Source: Chitinophagales bacterium
GTDB lineage: Bacteria > Bacteroidota > Bacteroidia > Chitinophagales > Saprospiraceae
Assembly: GCA_013298955.1 (NCBI GenBank)
Contig: JAAFJT010000004.1
Coordinates: 26,911 to 90,910, forward strand
Reading direction: 5' to 3'
Length of the DNA stretch: 64,000 nucleotides
The notes under the pieces were generated by a model. That model saw only the letters and a program-made list of their open reading frames with translations, was not told the origin of the DNA and made no database searches. This document shows, one piece after another, positions 26,669 to 36,231 of the stretch (position 1 is the stretch's first letter; each line of letters begins with the position of its first letter). The position numbers and the translations under genes were made by a program.

Positions 26669-27202
26669 TCATTCCTGCTTCAAATAAAGGGGTGGAACCT
26701 GTTCCGTAAGCCAAACGCCATTAGCAGATACCCAAAAAACATATCCATCCGCTACCATTTGACTTGCCAAAACGGTCAAAATCACAGGTGCGCCATGTCG
26801 CATCCCCACTTTTCGGGCGGTTTCGGTGTCCACTGACAAGTGAACGTGATGCCGATTGCCTTTTATAAGTCCTTGTTTTTCAATGCTTTGTAAATAATGC
26901 CGCGCTGTGCCATGATATAAAACCGTAGGCGGCATGGCAGGTTCATAACCCAAATCAATCTCGACAGAATGTCCTTGATTCGCTCGAATCATGGTTTGAG
27001 CATCATTGAAAGCAAAGCGTTTTTTATCATTGTCTGCGACAACCATTTCCAAAACAGTCCTTTCCATGTGGGTTGCTTTCAACAATTCATCTACGCTAAC
27101 CCAGCCCTTTTCATCCAAAGTCAATCCGACAGAGGCAGGGTCGTGGCGCAAAATGTAGCTTAATTTTTTGCTGAAAGATTTTAGTTTATTTTTATCCATC
27201 AT
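26669..27202 (-). CDS. kptA: RNA 2'-phosphotransferase (KptA/Tpt1)
   Basis: A 177-residue protein. The N-terminal KKLSYILRHDP with Arg19-His20, IRANQGHS (72-79, with Arg73), YHGT (about 96-99) and the HVHLSVDTETARKVGMRHG segment are the conserved Tpt1/KptA NAD-binding and catalytic motifs. The enzyme moves an internal 2'-phosphate from RNA to NAD+, the last step of fungal tRNA splicing; its bacterial role is unsettled. It starts 7 bases after nadK, which makes NADP+ from NAD+, so the pair shares NAD as substrate. Start is either of two adjacent ATGs. Confidence 0.9.
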   Translation of the reverse strand: MMDKNKLKSFSKKLSYILRHDPASVGLTLDEKGWVSVDELLKATHMERTVLEMVVADNDKKRFAFNDAQTMIRANQGHSVEIDLGYEPAMPPTVLYHGTARHYLQSIEKQGLIKGNRHHVHLSVDTETARKVGMRHGAPVILTVLASQMVADGYVFWVSANGVWLTEQVPPLYLKQE

Positions 27203-27209
27203 TTATAAA

Positions 27210-28094
27210 TTAATGATTTCGAGCATCTTGTCCCCAAGCCAATTTTGCTCGAATCGTTTTTAAAAACGTATCGCCTTCCAATTGCACGAGTTTTATTTTA
27301 AAATCAGCCGTCGTAACCGCCAATTGTATATCCGAATGCACCGTTTCAAAACGCGAATCCAGCGTACATAGAAAATTTTCAGCGCGTCCCTCCACCTCAA
27401 AACTGATAACCGAAGTATCCGACACAATCACAGGGCGCAGGTTCAAATTATGCGGCGCGACTGCCGTAATCACAAAATTATTGGAAGCAGGAAAAATAAT
27501 AGGTCCCCCACAACTCAACGAATAGCCCGTCGAACCAGTCGGTGTAGCGACTATCAACCCATCTGCCCAATAGGAATTGAGGTACGCGCCGTTGACAAAC
27601 GCATGAATCGTAATCATGGAAGAGGTATCGCGTTTCAACAACGTAAAATCATTCAACGCAAACGGTGTTTCGCCAAAAATAGGCAAATTGGATTCTAATT
27701 TTAACAATTTGCGTTCCTCAATCGCATAATTTCCAATGAGTAACGCATCAATCGCTTCATTAATACGTTTTTTACCTACTGATGCCAAAAAACCCAATCG
27801 ACCCAAATTGATGCCCAAAACAGGCACTTGCGTATCTCGCACTTCCGTAATCGCCGTCAAAACCGTCCCGTCTCCACCCAAACTCAAGACAAAATCGATG
27901 GCATGAATCTTAAAATCAGCATACCCATCAAAAACACCAATGTTTTTTTTGAAATGAATTTTTGAACTAATTTGTTTCAAATAAGGCGCATAGACGTACA
28001 AATTGATGCCTTCCGCTTGGAGTCGGTCAAACAACATTTGGACGTATGGAATATCCGTATCATGTAAAACTTTGCTGAAAATAACGATTTGCAT
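27210..28094 (-). CDS. nadK: NAD kinase
   Basis: A 294-residue protein with the NAD kinase signature GGDGT (73-77), NLGRLGFLA (about 101), and the NAD-binding TPTGSTGYSLSCGGP region (about 185-199). It phosphorylates NAD to NADP in the cytoplasm. A long hairpin precedes it, and kptA follows after 7 bases in an apparent operon. Confidence 0.93.
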   Translation of the reverse strand: MQIVIFSKVLHDTDIPYVQMLFDRLQAEGINLYVYAPYLKQISSKIHFKKNIGVFDGYADFKIHAIDFVLSLGGDGTVLTAITEVRDTQVPVLGINLGRLGFLASVGKKRINEAIDALLIGNYAIEERKLLKLESNLPIFGETPFALNDFTLLKRDTSSMITIHAFVNGAYLNSYWADGLIVATPTGSTGYSLSCGGPIIFPASNNFVITAVAPHNLNLRPVIVSDTSVISFEVEGRAENFLCTLDSRFETVHSDIQLAVTTADFKIKLVQLEGDTFLKTIRAKLAWGQDARNH

Positions 28095-28113
28095 AAGTCC
28101 TATATATTTAAGT

Positions 28114-28178
28114 TTGAATTAGGATTTTTAAGATTGTAAGGATTATTAATCCTTACAATCCTAAAAATCCTAATTCAA
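28114..28178. terminator. 32-bp-arm hairpin between lon and nadK
   Basis: The arm starting TTGAATTAGGATTTTTAAGA is followed by its complement with one mismatch, over 65 bases. It lies just past the end of lon and just before nadK on the same strand, so it should terminate lon and isolate the nadK-kptA operon. Confidence 0.6.
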
Positions 28179-28186
28179 AACGTTAT

Positions 28187-30610
28187 TTAACTCAATGCGA
28201 TTTGCACCACATCCAGCATTTTATCCACATAATGAAAATGGATGCCTTTGAGATACGCCGCCGTGATTTCTGCAATATCTTTTTGGTTTTCCCGACACAA
28301 AATAATATCGGTGCAACCTGCCCGTTTTGCAGCCAACACTTTTTCTTTGATACCGCCAACAGGCAACACTTTTCCGCGCAAGGTAATTTCACCTGTCATG
28401 GCTAAATGAGGCTTCACAGGCTGTTTTTTAAACGCCGAAACTAAGGCAGTCAACATCGTCACCCCCGCAGAAGGACCATCTTTTGGAATCGCACCTTCAG
28501 GAACATGTATATGTATATCTTTGTTTTCCAATAAGTTATCGTCAATACCCAATTCTTCAATGTGCGATTTGATGAAACTCAAAGCCGTTGTAGCCGATTC
28601 TTTCATCACCGCACCGAGATTACCTGTCAAGGTCAAATTGCCCTTGCCTTTCGACAAACTGGTTTCGATAAACAAAATATCGCCGCCCACTTGCGTCCAT
28701 GCCAAACCAATCGCTACGCCTGCAATCCCGTTATTTTCATAATTTTCTTTGGAAAAACGCACCGCACCCAAAATTTCTTTCAAATCGGATTTCATAATAT
28801 TAGGGCGATATTTTTCTTCAAACGCCACTTTTTTCGCCACATACCGCATCACCGCCGCAAGCCGCCTATCCAAAGAGCGCACGCCCGACTCCCGAGTATA
28901 GTCTTGAATGACTTGTGCAATCACATCATTCGTCAAGCGAATGTCTTTTTCTGCCAAACCATGTTCGATTCTGCGTTCTGGAACCAAATGTTGTTTGGCA
29001 ATTTCGATTTTTTCCTCTACGGAATAACCCGCCAAACGAATGATTTCCATCCTATCCAACAACGCAGGTTGAATGGTTTCCAACGAATTAGCCGTAGCAA
29101 TGAACAATACTTTCGATAAATCGTACTCCGTTTCCAAATAATTGTCGTAAAAAGTGCTATTTTGTTCAGGGTCAAGCACTTCTAAAAGCGCGGAAGATGG
29201 GTCTCCGCGAAAACTCGTACCGACTTTATCAATCTCATCTAAGATAAAAACAGGATTCGACGAACCCGCTTTGCGCATCGATTGCACAATCCGACCGGGC
29301 ATTGCACCAATATACGTCTTGCGGTGTCCGCGAATTTCCGATTCATCGTGCAAACCGCCCAAAGACATTCGGATGAATTTTCGATGCAGCGCATTTGCCA
29401 CCGACTTGCCCAAAGACGTTTTGCCCACTCCCGGCGGACCCACAAGCAACAAAATCGGCGCTTTCATATCGCCTTTGAGTTTCAAAACCGCGAGATGTTC
29501 CAAAATCCGCGATTTGACATCCTCCAAACCAAAATGATCTTGGTCTAACGTTTGTTGCACGGTTTTCAAATCAAAATTATCTTCCGTCACCTCATTCCAA
29601 GGTAGATCCAAGAGCGTTTCCAAATAATTTAACATAATCGAATATTCCGCCACTTGCGCAGGCATTCGACGCACTTTCGTCAACTCTTTTTGAAATTGTT
29701 TAGCAACCGCTTCCGTCCATTTTTTCTTTTTACCGCGTTCCGCAAGCGCGTTCAACTCTTGTTCTTGCGAATTACCACCCAATTCTTCTTGAATCGTTTT
29801 CAATTGTTGATTGAGTAAATAATCCCGTTGTTGTTTATCGACTTCACCGCGCACTTTTTGTTCAATCTCGCCGCGCAATTCCAAATGTTGTAATTCTGAA
29901 TCTAAATGTTGCAAAAGCGTGGTTGCTTTTTCCGCTAAATCATTGATTTCCAATATTTTCTGCTTAATCGGCGTTTTGACATTCATGTTCGACGTGATGA
30001 AATTCAACAGAAAAACATCATTATTAATATTGCGCAACATGACATTTGCCTCATTCGGTAAGTGCGGGGTTAACTCCACTACGCGCTGTGCTTTATCACG
30101 GATACTGGCAGTTAAAGCATTGAAATTCAATTCATTATCAGGGTCACGGGGTTCATATTCAAGGGGAAGAATCTCGGAAATCATGTACGGGTCATCCGAG
30201 ATGACTTGCATACTGCGAAAGCGTTTGCGTCCTTGTAAGACGGCTGTGGTCGTGCCATCAGGCATTTTGAGCAGGCGTAAAATCCGCGCAATCGTTCCAA
30301 CTTCAAACAAATCAGGAGCTGCAACCGAGTCATTATTACTATCGCGTTGCGCCAAAACGCCAATTAATTTATGGCTATCAAATGCTTTTTGAACCGCCCG
30401 AATCGATTTTTCCCGCCCAACCGTAATCGGAATGATGACTCCTGGAAACAAAACCGTATTTTTCAAGGGCAAAATCGGCAAAACCATCGGATACGTTTCT
30501 TGCCGTTTCACATCATCATTATCCTCCTCAACAGACATCATGGGCGAACCCGTTGGAGCTTCATTCGCTTCTTGAGATAATGCCATGGTTTGCAAAAGTT
30601 CATCAAACAT
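28187..30610 (-). CDS. lon: ATP-dependent protease Lon
   Basis: An 807-residue Lon A-type protease. The N-terminal LON substrate-binding domain starts MVLPILPLKNTVLFPGVIIP (about 42). A long coiled middle follows, then the AAA+ domain with Walker A GPPGVGKTSLGKS (about 392) and Walker B VFILDEIDKV, and the protease domain with the Ser-Lys dyad at Ser714 (KDGPSAGVT) and Lys757 (GGIKEK). It degrades misfolded and regulatory proteins in the cytoplasm. The gene is monocistronic, with a hairpin at its 3' end. Confidence 0.96.
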   Translation of the reverse strand: MFDELLQTMALSQEANEAPTGSPMMSVEEDNDDVKRQETYPMVLPILPLKNTVLFPGVIIPITVGREKSIRAVQKAFDSHKLIGVLAQRDSNNDSVAAPDLFEVGTIARILRLLKMPDGTTTAVLQGRKRFRSMQVISDDPYMISEILPLEYEPRDPDNELNFNALTASIRDKAQRVVELTPHLPNEANVMLRNINNDVFLLNFITSNMNVKTPIKQKILEINDLAEKATTLLQHLDSELQHLELRGEIEQKVRGEVDKQQRDYLLNQQLKTIQEELGGNSQEQELNALAERGKKKKWTEAVAKQFQKELTKVRRMPAQVAEYSIMLNYLETLLDLPWNEVTEDNFDLKTVQQTLDQDHFGLEDVKSRILEHLAVLKLKGDMKAPILLLVGPPGVGKTSLGKSVANALHRKFIRMSLGGLHDESEIRGHRKTYIGAMPGRIVQSMRKAGSSNPVFILDEIDKVGTSFRGDPSSALLEVLDPEQNSTFYDNYLETEYDLSKVLFIATANSLETIQPALLDRMEIIRLAGYSVEEKIEIAKQHLVPERRIEHGLAEKDIRLTNDVIAQVIQDYTRESGVRSLDRRLAAVMRYVAKKVAFEEKYRPNIMKSDLKEILGAVRFSKENYENNGIAGVAIGLAWTQVGGDILFIETSLSKGKGNLTLTGNLGAVMKESATTALSFIKSHIEELGIDDNLLENKDIHIHVPEGAIPKDGPSAGVTMLTALVSAFKKQPVKPHLAMTGEITLRGKVLPVGGIKEKVLAAKRAGCTDIILCRENQKDIAEITAAYLKGIHFHYVDKMLDVVQIALS

Positions 30611-30747
30611 ATTATGATAATTTAAAATATTTTAAAACTGCTGACAGTTTGTCAGTCCATTGGGTCGAAAAGTGCTTAGATAGTTTGCACAGGAGTAAGG
30701 CAAGGATTGTACCGACCCGAAAAAGATGCCAAAAAGACAGGGAGCGC

Positions 30748-30787
30748 ACTCATTGGAGTCGAAAAAAAATTCCCGACTCCAATGAGT
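30748..30787. terminator. hairpin ACTCATTGGAGTCG
   Basis: Arms ACTCATTGGAGTCG and CGACTCCAATGAGT flank a short A/T-rich loop, upstream of lon. It resembles the hairpin at 14496-14534 in its GGAGTCG core. Confidence 0.4.
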
Positions 30788-30913
30788 GGGCATAATTTTT
30801 TTTGGTCACACTTAACGAATCCCCTGCTTATATGAGCAAATTGGTTTAAAAATGTTCTTACAAATCAAGTATAAAGCCGCTGTATAATCTACAAAAAACA
30901 ATATTGAAAAGGG

Positions 30914-31057
30914 CAGCAATTTCCGCTTTGGAAAATTTGTGAAATAGGATGCTTATGATTTTAAGGATTTTAAGGAACTTTTTAGTTAAAAAGTTCCTTA
31001 AAATCCTTAAAATCATAAGCATCCTATTTCACAAATTTTCCAAAGCGGAAATTGCTG
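30914..31057. repeat. 144-bp near-perfect palindrome (70-bp arms)
   Basis: The left arm (30914-30983) begins CAGCAATTTCCGCTTTGG and contains AAATAGGATGCTTATGATT; after a 4-base loop AGTT the right arm (30988-31057) is its exact reverse complement by eye. It lies between lon (divergent) and the 3' end of the DUF5723 gene. Related but decayed copies occur at about 3041-3094, 23893-23945, 49787-49860 and 53598-53952. Confidence 0.9.
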
Positions 31058-31106
31058 ACCCTTTATATCCTAAAAAGCGTTGCATTTTAACCTGCCGTAT
31101 CTTGTA

Positions 31107-32405
31107 TTAAAATAATACATTGATTCCAATTCTGACAGCCGCTTGTTTAGCACTCATGGCACTTAATGCTGTAATCATATTATCCGTAGAAGCGAATATA
31201 TGAACCTTTTTAAAATCCATATTCGTTTGAATACCAACGTTACTAAACGAATTATTGCGAATACTGTAACGCAAACCGACTTTCCAACTTGGCGTAATTT
31301 GTTTCATTCCAACCAACGCAATCCCATAATTGTTGATGCCATGCAATGCCTCAAAATAAAGATTCGTACCGATTTCATAACCATTCGCAAGGCGATAAAA
31401 CGCATTGGCAGTGATGCGAAAAGGCAATGCTTCCGTCGTCGCGTCTGTATTATTCGTCAAATGCAACACTTTTTTCAACGTATCTTTGAAAAAAGTGCTA
31501 TTCAAACTATCAAATTGAAAAAAAGCATTGGTTTGTAAACCCGCATAAGTGGCTTGACCTGTGACCGAAGTATTATTTGCATTTTTCGACCAGCCAATGC
31601 TGCCTATATCTTCCAATCCAATCGAAACCGTCGTTTTCTCATCCGCATAAGTCGCACCCAAATCGACCGCAAAACCGCCATCGCCCGAAAAAAATCGACT
31701 CGAAGCAGGCGAATTAGAAGTCATACCATAGGTTTTGACGATGTAATTGTTGTTCATTTTCAATTGATAATGCGCTGTATCGGTCAAAAGCGTCCCATTA
31801 CCAGTGGCGAAAAGTCCTGTCACCCCATTCAATTTTTTCAACCTTGCACCAATCGTCCAATTCGGATGCACTTTATACGCCGCCGATAAACCCAATTCGG
31901 CGTAAATAGCAGCATACATATTACCTTGAATATCAATGGTTTGCCCTACAAATTGGGCATTGCCCTTGCCCAATAATTGCAATAAATTTTCATTTACTTC
32001 GCTTGATACATAAGAGCGCAAAGCGTGATGCACACCGATTGCCCAATTGCCAAAACCTTTGCTAAAACCCACTGTCGGGATATTGAATCGAAGGTTCAAT
32101 TGATTCTTCGGCAACGCTAATGGCAAAATGTTTCTAAACGAAAGGTAATTTTCACCTTCTATGGCAACCACCATTTGGCTGAATGAAAACGCATTATTAT
32201 TGACATCTAAGTTTAAAGAAGGCAAATTCAAGCAATTGCGTTCCAAATGGAGTAAAGACGGATTCCCACCTGCTTGTTCATCGGCGATACTTTTGGAAAA
32301 AGACGGTGGTTTCGGGAGCAAAGTTGCTGCCTCTTGCGCGTGTAGTAGCGGTAGATGCGCTACGAAAAAAAATAGAGCTAATGGATTCAATAGTTGCTTC
32401 ATCAT
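31107..32405 (-). CDS. DUF5723 family outer-membrane beta-barrel protein
   Basis: A 432-residue protein with a signal peptide ending LLHAQ (about residue 23). The mature protein is rich in alternating beta strands with aromatic girdles, and the segments LPSLNLDVNNNAFSFSQMV, NQLNLRFNIPTVGFSKGF and WTIGARLKKLNGVTGLF follow the DUF5723 pattern, a Bacteroidota-specific porin-like family of unknown function. It ends in a phenylalanine-terminal strand (INVLF), as outer-membrane barrels do. Confidence 0.75.
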   Translation of the reverse strand: MMKQLLNPLALFFFVAHLPLLHAQEAATLLPKPPSFSKSIADEQAGGNPSLLHLERNCLNLPSLNLDVNNNAFSFSQMVVAIEGENYLSFRNILPLALPKNQLNLRFNIPTVGFSKGFGNWAIGVHHALRSYVSSEVNENLLQLLGKGNAQFVGQTIDIQGNMYAAIYAELGLSAAYKVHPNWTIGARLKKLNGVTGLFATGNGTLLTDTAHYQLKMNNNYIVKTYGMTSNSPASSRFFSGDGGFAVDLGATYADEKTTVSIGLEDIGSIGWSKNANNTSVTGQATYAGLQTNAFFQFDSLNSTFFKDTLKKVLHLTNNTDATTEALPFRITANAFYRLANGYEIGTNLYFEALHGINNYGIALVGMKQITPSWKVGLRYSIRNNSFSNVGIQTNMDFKKVHIFASTDNMITALSAMSAKQAAVRIGINVLF

Positions 32406-32473
32406 TCAAAGTTAAGTTTAAATAAGGCGCAATGTGACCATTTATTTGGAAAAAAGGCATGAACCAATGGATA

Positions 32474-32526
32474 ATTTTAAGAATTCAAAGGTTTATTTCC
32501 AAAATAAAACCTTTGAATCTTAAAAA
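32474..32526. terminator. hairpin AAGAATTCAAAGGTTT
   Basis: Arms AAGATTCAAAGGTTTTATTT (on the minus strand) and its near complement flank a short loop between the 223-residue gene and the DUF5723 gene. The rest of the 32406-32684 spacer is AT-rich and shows nothing else. Confidence 0.4.
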
Positions 32527-32684
32527 ATCTTCCTTTAAAGCTCCTTGATTAATGGTTTGACAATTGATAAAAGTCAATCAAAAATGGATTTATTGAGAAA
32601 AATATTTTATACCAATTACTTTTCCATTCCAAACTACGCATTACAAAAATTCGATATGACTTATTTTTTTACCTAAAAACCTTG

Positions 32685-33356
32685 TCAATGCACATACACC
32701 GGATGCCTATCATCATATATCAATAAACATTTAAATAATCGTTCATTCAACGCATCACCTTTAAACGCATTAACGGCGGCAATCAAATCGGCATCATCTT
32801 GAATCCATTTTTTAAAATGCTCAGGAGTCAAATCCGCAATCGCCCCATTTTCAAACAAAAGTATTTTTTCATGAATTATAGTTCGTTCATTTTCAATGAT
32901 TTTTGAAATAAATGGAATCCCATTCAACGGATTGTACGCCGTAATCGGGACGCGCACGATTTGAGTGGTTTCATAAGAAAAATAACAAATCTTTCCGCGC
33001 AATTGCAGCCCTGCAAAAGCCGTTAGAGGCTTTTGCAAGGCTGTTTTTGGCAATCGCAAGTAGGGAATACCATCCAAAACAACGCCCCAAACCGAATCAG
33101 GCACAATCACCACCCCCGTTTTGCGAACCGTCAGGTGTTCCACTTGGGTTAGAAAAGTTTGCGGATTCGTCAAAACACCGGCATCCAAACTATCCCAAGC
33201 CCAAGTCGGTCGATTTTTTTGCCATTCCTCAAAGGTGCGATAAACGCCATTGCGGAATTTAAAATTTTTAGTAATAGATTCTGCCATTTGCGCTTGCACA
33301 CGCAAAGCGGATAGACAGCCTAATAAATGGATTATCAAATACTTGCGTTGTAACAC
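32685..33356 (-). CDS. exported protein of unknown function
   Basis: A 223-residue protein with a signal peptide (residues 1-22, ending VQAQ). The mature part begins with a conserved-looking GVYRTFEEWQKNRPTW pattern that I have seen in unnamed Bacteroidota secreted proteins, followed by beta-rich sequence. Two cysteines at most are present. It lies between the GlmU-family gene and the DUF5723 gene on the same strand, with spacers of 165 and 279 bases. No function is claimed. Confidence 0.6.
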   Translation of the reverse strand: MLQRKYLIIHLLGCLSALRVQAQMAESITKNFKFRNGVYRTFEEWQKNRPTWAWDSLDAGVLTNPQTFLTQVEHLTVRKTGVVIVPDSVWGVVLDGIPYLRLPKTALQKPLTAFAGLQLRGKICYFSYETTQIVRVPITAYNPLNGIPFISKIIENERTIIHEKILLFENGAIADLTPEHFKKWIQDDADLIAAVNAFKGDALNERLFKCLLIYDDRHPVYVH

Positions 33357-33521
33357 GATTTGTTTTTTTATTTTTTAAACCTGCCGAGGTGATACTTTCT
33401 GTACGATTTTTTTGCGATACAATCGATTACATCGCAACTCATATACAACAGAAAATGGTTTTGGGAAATATTATGGGTGATTTAAAAAAACCAAAACCAT
33501 TTTTCATTGTTTATATAAAAA

Positions 33522-34742
33522 TTATATTTTATTTTTCGACTTTTCCCAAGTACGATATTGGGCTGTTTCATCAAAAATGTGTTTTAAAATCTGCTCATCC
33601 TCCTCTGTTAACGTAATATGACGGCGTTCCGTTACGCGTTGCGCTGTATCATAGGCTTTTTCAAAACGATAGGTCTCAAAACCACTCGACCCGCCCCAAC
33701 TAAAAGACGGAATAAAATTGCGCGGGTAGCTCCCGCCATACACATTCGCACTTACACCGACCACTGTTCCCGTATTAAACATCGTATTAATACCACTTTT
33801 AGAATGGTCGCCCATAATCAACCCCAAAAATTGCAGCCCCGTTTTCACAAATTTATTTTCATCATAAGACCATAATTTCACCGATTCATAATTGTTTTTG
33901 AGGTTAGATGTATTCGTATCCGCGCCCAAATTGCACCATTCGCCCAAGACCGAATTGCCTAAATACCCATCATGCCCCTTATTCGAGTAACCCATTAACA
34001 CTGAATTACCGATTTCGCCGCCCGCTTTGCAGTGAGGACCAATTGTCGTTGCCCCATAAATCTTCGCGCCCATTTTAAGCGTCGCTTCCTCACAAAGTGC
34101 CAACCCACCGCGCACTAAACAACCCTCCATCACTTCCGAATCTTTGCCGAGATAGATAGGTCCACTTTTCGTATTAAAAATCGAACATTCTGCTTTTGCC
34201 CCCGATTCTAAAAAAATTAAATTCGGGTCACCTATAATTTGATTCGTTTTACTAAACAGTTGAGATTTGCGGTTGTGCGTTAACAAAGCAAAATCATTTT
34301 TAATTTCAACATCATTCATTTGAAAAATATCCCATACATATTTGATTTCGTGGATAGGAGTATCTTCGATTTCGATGCCTTTTAATTCGTCTATATCATT
34401 TTCTTCTATGAGATTATATAATTGTAATTCACTCATACGTGCCGCAATTAATTCTCCATGTCTCAATAAAGCCTGATTCGGCTCCAATTGAAGAATGCGT
34501 TTACAAAGCCTATCGCTTGGGACGATTGAACCATCAATAATATAATTATCTGCCGATATATGAATGGGAAATTTATCGGACAAATACGGCTGTGTAATGT
34601 GGGAAACACGCGCTTTCAAATGCTTTTCCCATTTTTCCCGCAACGTTAGGATGCCCACCCGCAGTTCGCAAACAGGGCGCGTAAACACTAAGGGCAATAG
34701 ATGATTGCGCAAATCGTTGTCAAACAAAATAATATTTTTCAT
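33522..34742 (-). CDS. GlmU-family putative sugar nucleotidyltransferase
   Basis: A 406-residue protein. It begins MKNIILFDNDLRNHLLPLVF and has a TRPVCELRVGILTLREKW motif, the signature of the Bacteroidota GlmU-family protein. The C-terminal half is a left-handed beta helix with hexapeptide repeats (GKDSEVMEGCLVRGG, GAKIYGATTIGPHCKAGGEIGNSV, NLGADTNTSNLKNN). True GlmU makes UDP-GlcNAc; in this family the nucleotidyltransferase half is divergent, lacking a clear GxGTRM motif, so substrate and activity are uncertain. Confidence 0.85.
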   Translation of the reverse strand: MKNIILFDNDLRNHLLPLVFTRPVCELRVGILTLREKWEKHLKARVSHITQPYLSDKFPIHISADNYIIDGSIVPSDRLCKRILQLEPNQALLRHGELIAARMSELQLYNLIEENDIDELKGIEIEDTPIHEIKYVWDIFQMNDVEIKNDFALLTHNRKSQLFSKTNQIIGDPNLIFLESGAKAECSIFNTKSGPIYLGKDSEVMEGCLVRGGLALCEEATLKMGAKIYGATTIGPHCKAGGEIGNSVLMGYSNKGHDGYLGNSVLGEWCNLGADTNTSNLKNNYESVKLWSYDENKFVKTGLQFLGLIMGDHSKSGINTMFNTGTVVGVSANVYGGSYPRNFIPSFSWGGSSGFETYRFEKAYDTAQRVTERRHITLTEEDEQILKHIFDETAQYRTWEKSKNKI

Positions 34743-34847
34743 ACCGAATTAGCTGATTTGGATGCGGCAAAGTTCTAAATTTTTAGCGAAAACCAAGTAC
34801 TTGCCCCCTGTATCTCCTTCATAAATTAAAAATAAAGTTTTTTTTTG

Positions 34848-34855
34848 TACCTTTG
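34848..34855 (+). promoter_or_regulatory. -7 box TACCTTTG of ruvX
   Basis: A perfect TAnnTTTG box 26 bases before the ATG at 34881. It overlaps the longer open frame that begins at 34845, which supports the shorter ruvX start. Confidence 0.55.
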
Positions 34856-34880
34856 TGACCAAATATTCTTAAAAAAAAAT

Positions 34881-35291
34881 ATGGCACGCATCATAGGAAT
34901 TGATTACGGACTCAAACGAGTCGGAGTAGCAACCACAGACCCGCTTCAAATCATCGCAGCACCGCTCGATACGATTGAAACAAGTCAAATTGTAGCTTTT
35001 TTGAAAAAATATTGTTCAGAAGAGCCTGTCGAGTGCATCGTCATCGGCGAACCCAAGCGATTGAATGGGGATGATGCCGATATACTACCTACGATTCGAC
35101 TGTTTGCCGCCACTTTACAAAAATTATTGCCCGACGTGCTTATCGCTTGGCAAGATGAACGATACACTTCGTTTGAGGCAAAACAAGTGATGTTAAAAGC
35201 AGGTTTTAAAAAAAAACAACGACAGGATAAAGGGCTGACCGATAAAATATCAGCAGCGATTATTTTACAAGCCTACCTTCAATCCAAATAA
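34881..35291 (+). CDS. ruvX: Holliday junction resolvase RuvX (YqgF)
   Basis: A 136-residue protein starting MARIIGIDYGLKRVGVA, the RNase H-like RuvX/YqgF signature with the first catalytic Asp in GIDYG. IVIGEPKRLNG (about 62) supplies the second acidic position, and DERYTSFEAKQVM with the final KISAAIILQAYL complete the family pattern. It is needed for Holliday junction or pre-16S rRNA processing. The peptide deformylase gene follows 80 bases downstream on the same strand, a common Bacteroidota pairing. Confidence 0.92.
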   Translation: MARIIGIDYGLKRVGVATTDPLQIIAAPLDTIETSQIVAFLKKYCSEEPVECIVIGEPKRLNGDDADILPTIRLFAATLQKLLPDVLIAWQDERYTSFEAKQVMLKAGFKKKQRQDKGLTDKISAAIILQAYLQSK

Positions 35292-35371
35292 AAACGGTAA
35301 AATGATTTTAAGTGAAATTTAAATCATTGGAGCCTTTCATACCACATCTCTAAAATTTATTTTTTAAGCAA

Positions 35372-35938
35372 ATGTTACTTCCTATTTACGCATACGGGCA
35401 TCCCGTTTTGAAAAAAAAAGGGCGCGAAATCGCACCTGAATACCCCGATTTACAACTATTAATCGAAAATATGTGGCAAACCATGTATGAAGCGGCAGGC
35501 GTTGGTCTGGCTGCTCCGCAGATTGGTTTGGATATACGTTTATTTGTGGTGGACACGGAACAGTTGAAAGACGACGACGATAGGCAAAAACCATTGCTGA
35601 ATGGTTTCAAAAAAGTGTTTATCAATGCTCAAAAGTTGGAAGAATCGGGAAAACCTTGGGGCTACGAAGAGGGTTGCCTCAGCATTCCGAACATTCGCGG
35701 CGAAGTCAAACGCCCTTCCATTTTGAAATTGCGGTATTGGGATGAAAATTTTGTAGAACATATAAGCATTTTCGATGGGATGAATGCCCGTGTCATTCAA
35801 CACGAGTATGACCATATCGAAGGGACGTTGTTTACCGAACACCTTTCCATTGTGAAACGCAATTTGATTCGTCCGAAATTGGATAAAATCCGAGTTGGCA
35901 AGATTGTAACCGAGTATCGGATGAAGTTTGCACGATAA
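35372..35938 (+). CDS. def: peptide deformylase
   Basis: A 188-residue type of peptide deformylase. The three family motifs are complete: GVGLAAPQIG (43-52), EGCLSIP (100-106, Cys102 as metal ligand) and QHEYDH (143-148, with His144, Glu145 and His148). It removes the formyl group from nascent proteins. A short acidic insert (KDDDDRQ, 66-72) lies between motifs one and two, as in other Bacteroidota enzymes. It is probably co-transcribed with ruvX. Confidence 0.95.
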   Translation: MLLPIYAYGHPVLKKKGREIAPEYPDLQLLIENMWQTMYEAAGVGLAAPQIGLDIRLFVVDTEQLKDDDDRQKPLLNGFKKVFINAQKLEESGKPWGYEEGCLSIPNIRGEVKRPSILKLRYWDENFVEHISIFDGMNARVIQHEYDHIEGTLFTEHLSIVKRNLIRPKLDKIRVGKIVTEYRMKFAR

Positions 35939-36231
35939 ATTTTTAATCGCAAAACGCTAAAAAGGTTCGTAACAGGATTACTTCTGCAAACGTAAATTTT
36001 GCCTAATCTGAAAAATAAGCGTTACAATTATCTATAAAAAAACGAATTGTTACTTTTAAAATGCTTTTCGTCTGAATGACGAATCGCCACAAAGAGTCGA
36101 TTTGAAGGAATCTTATAAATAATTGCACAAATGTTTTGTAATCAAAAGAAGACTCCGTTAATTTGCAACGTTTTAGTCAAAAAAATCATACAAACGAACT
36201 TTTTTATCTAACTTTCTTTCTAAAAAAAATC

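Noticed and set aside
34845..34880. Upstream extension of ruvX by 12 codons
   Set aside because: The -7 box TACCTTTG at 34848 lies inside the extension, and homologues start MxRIxGIDYG.
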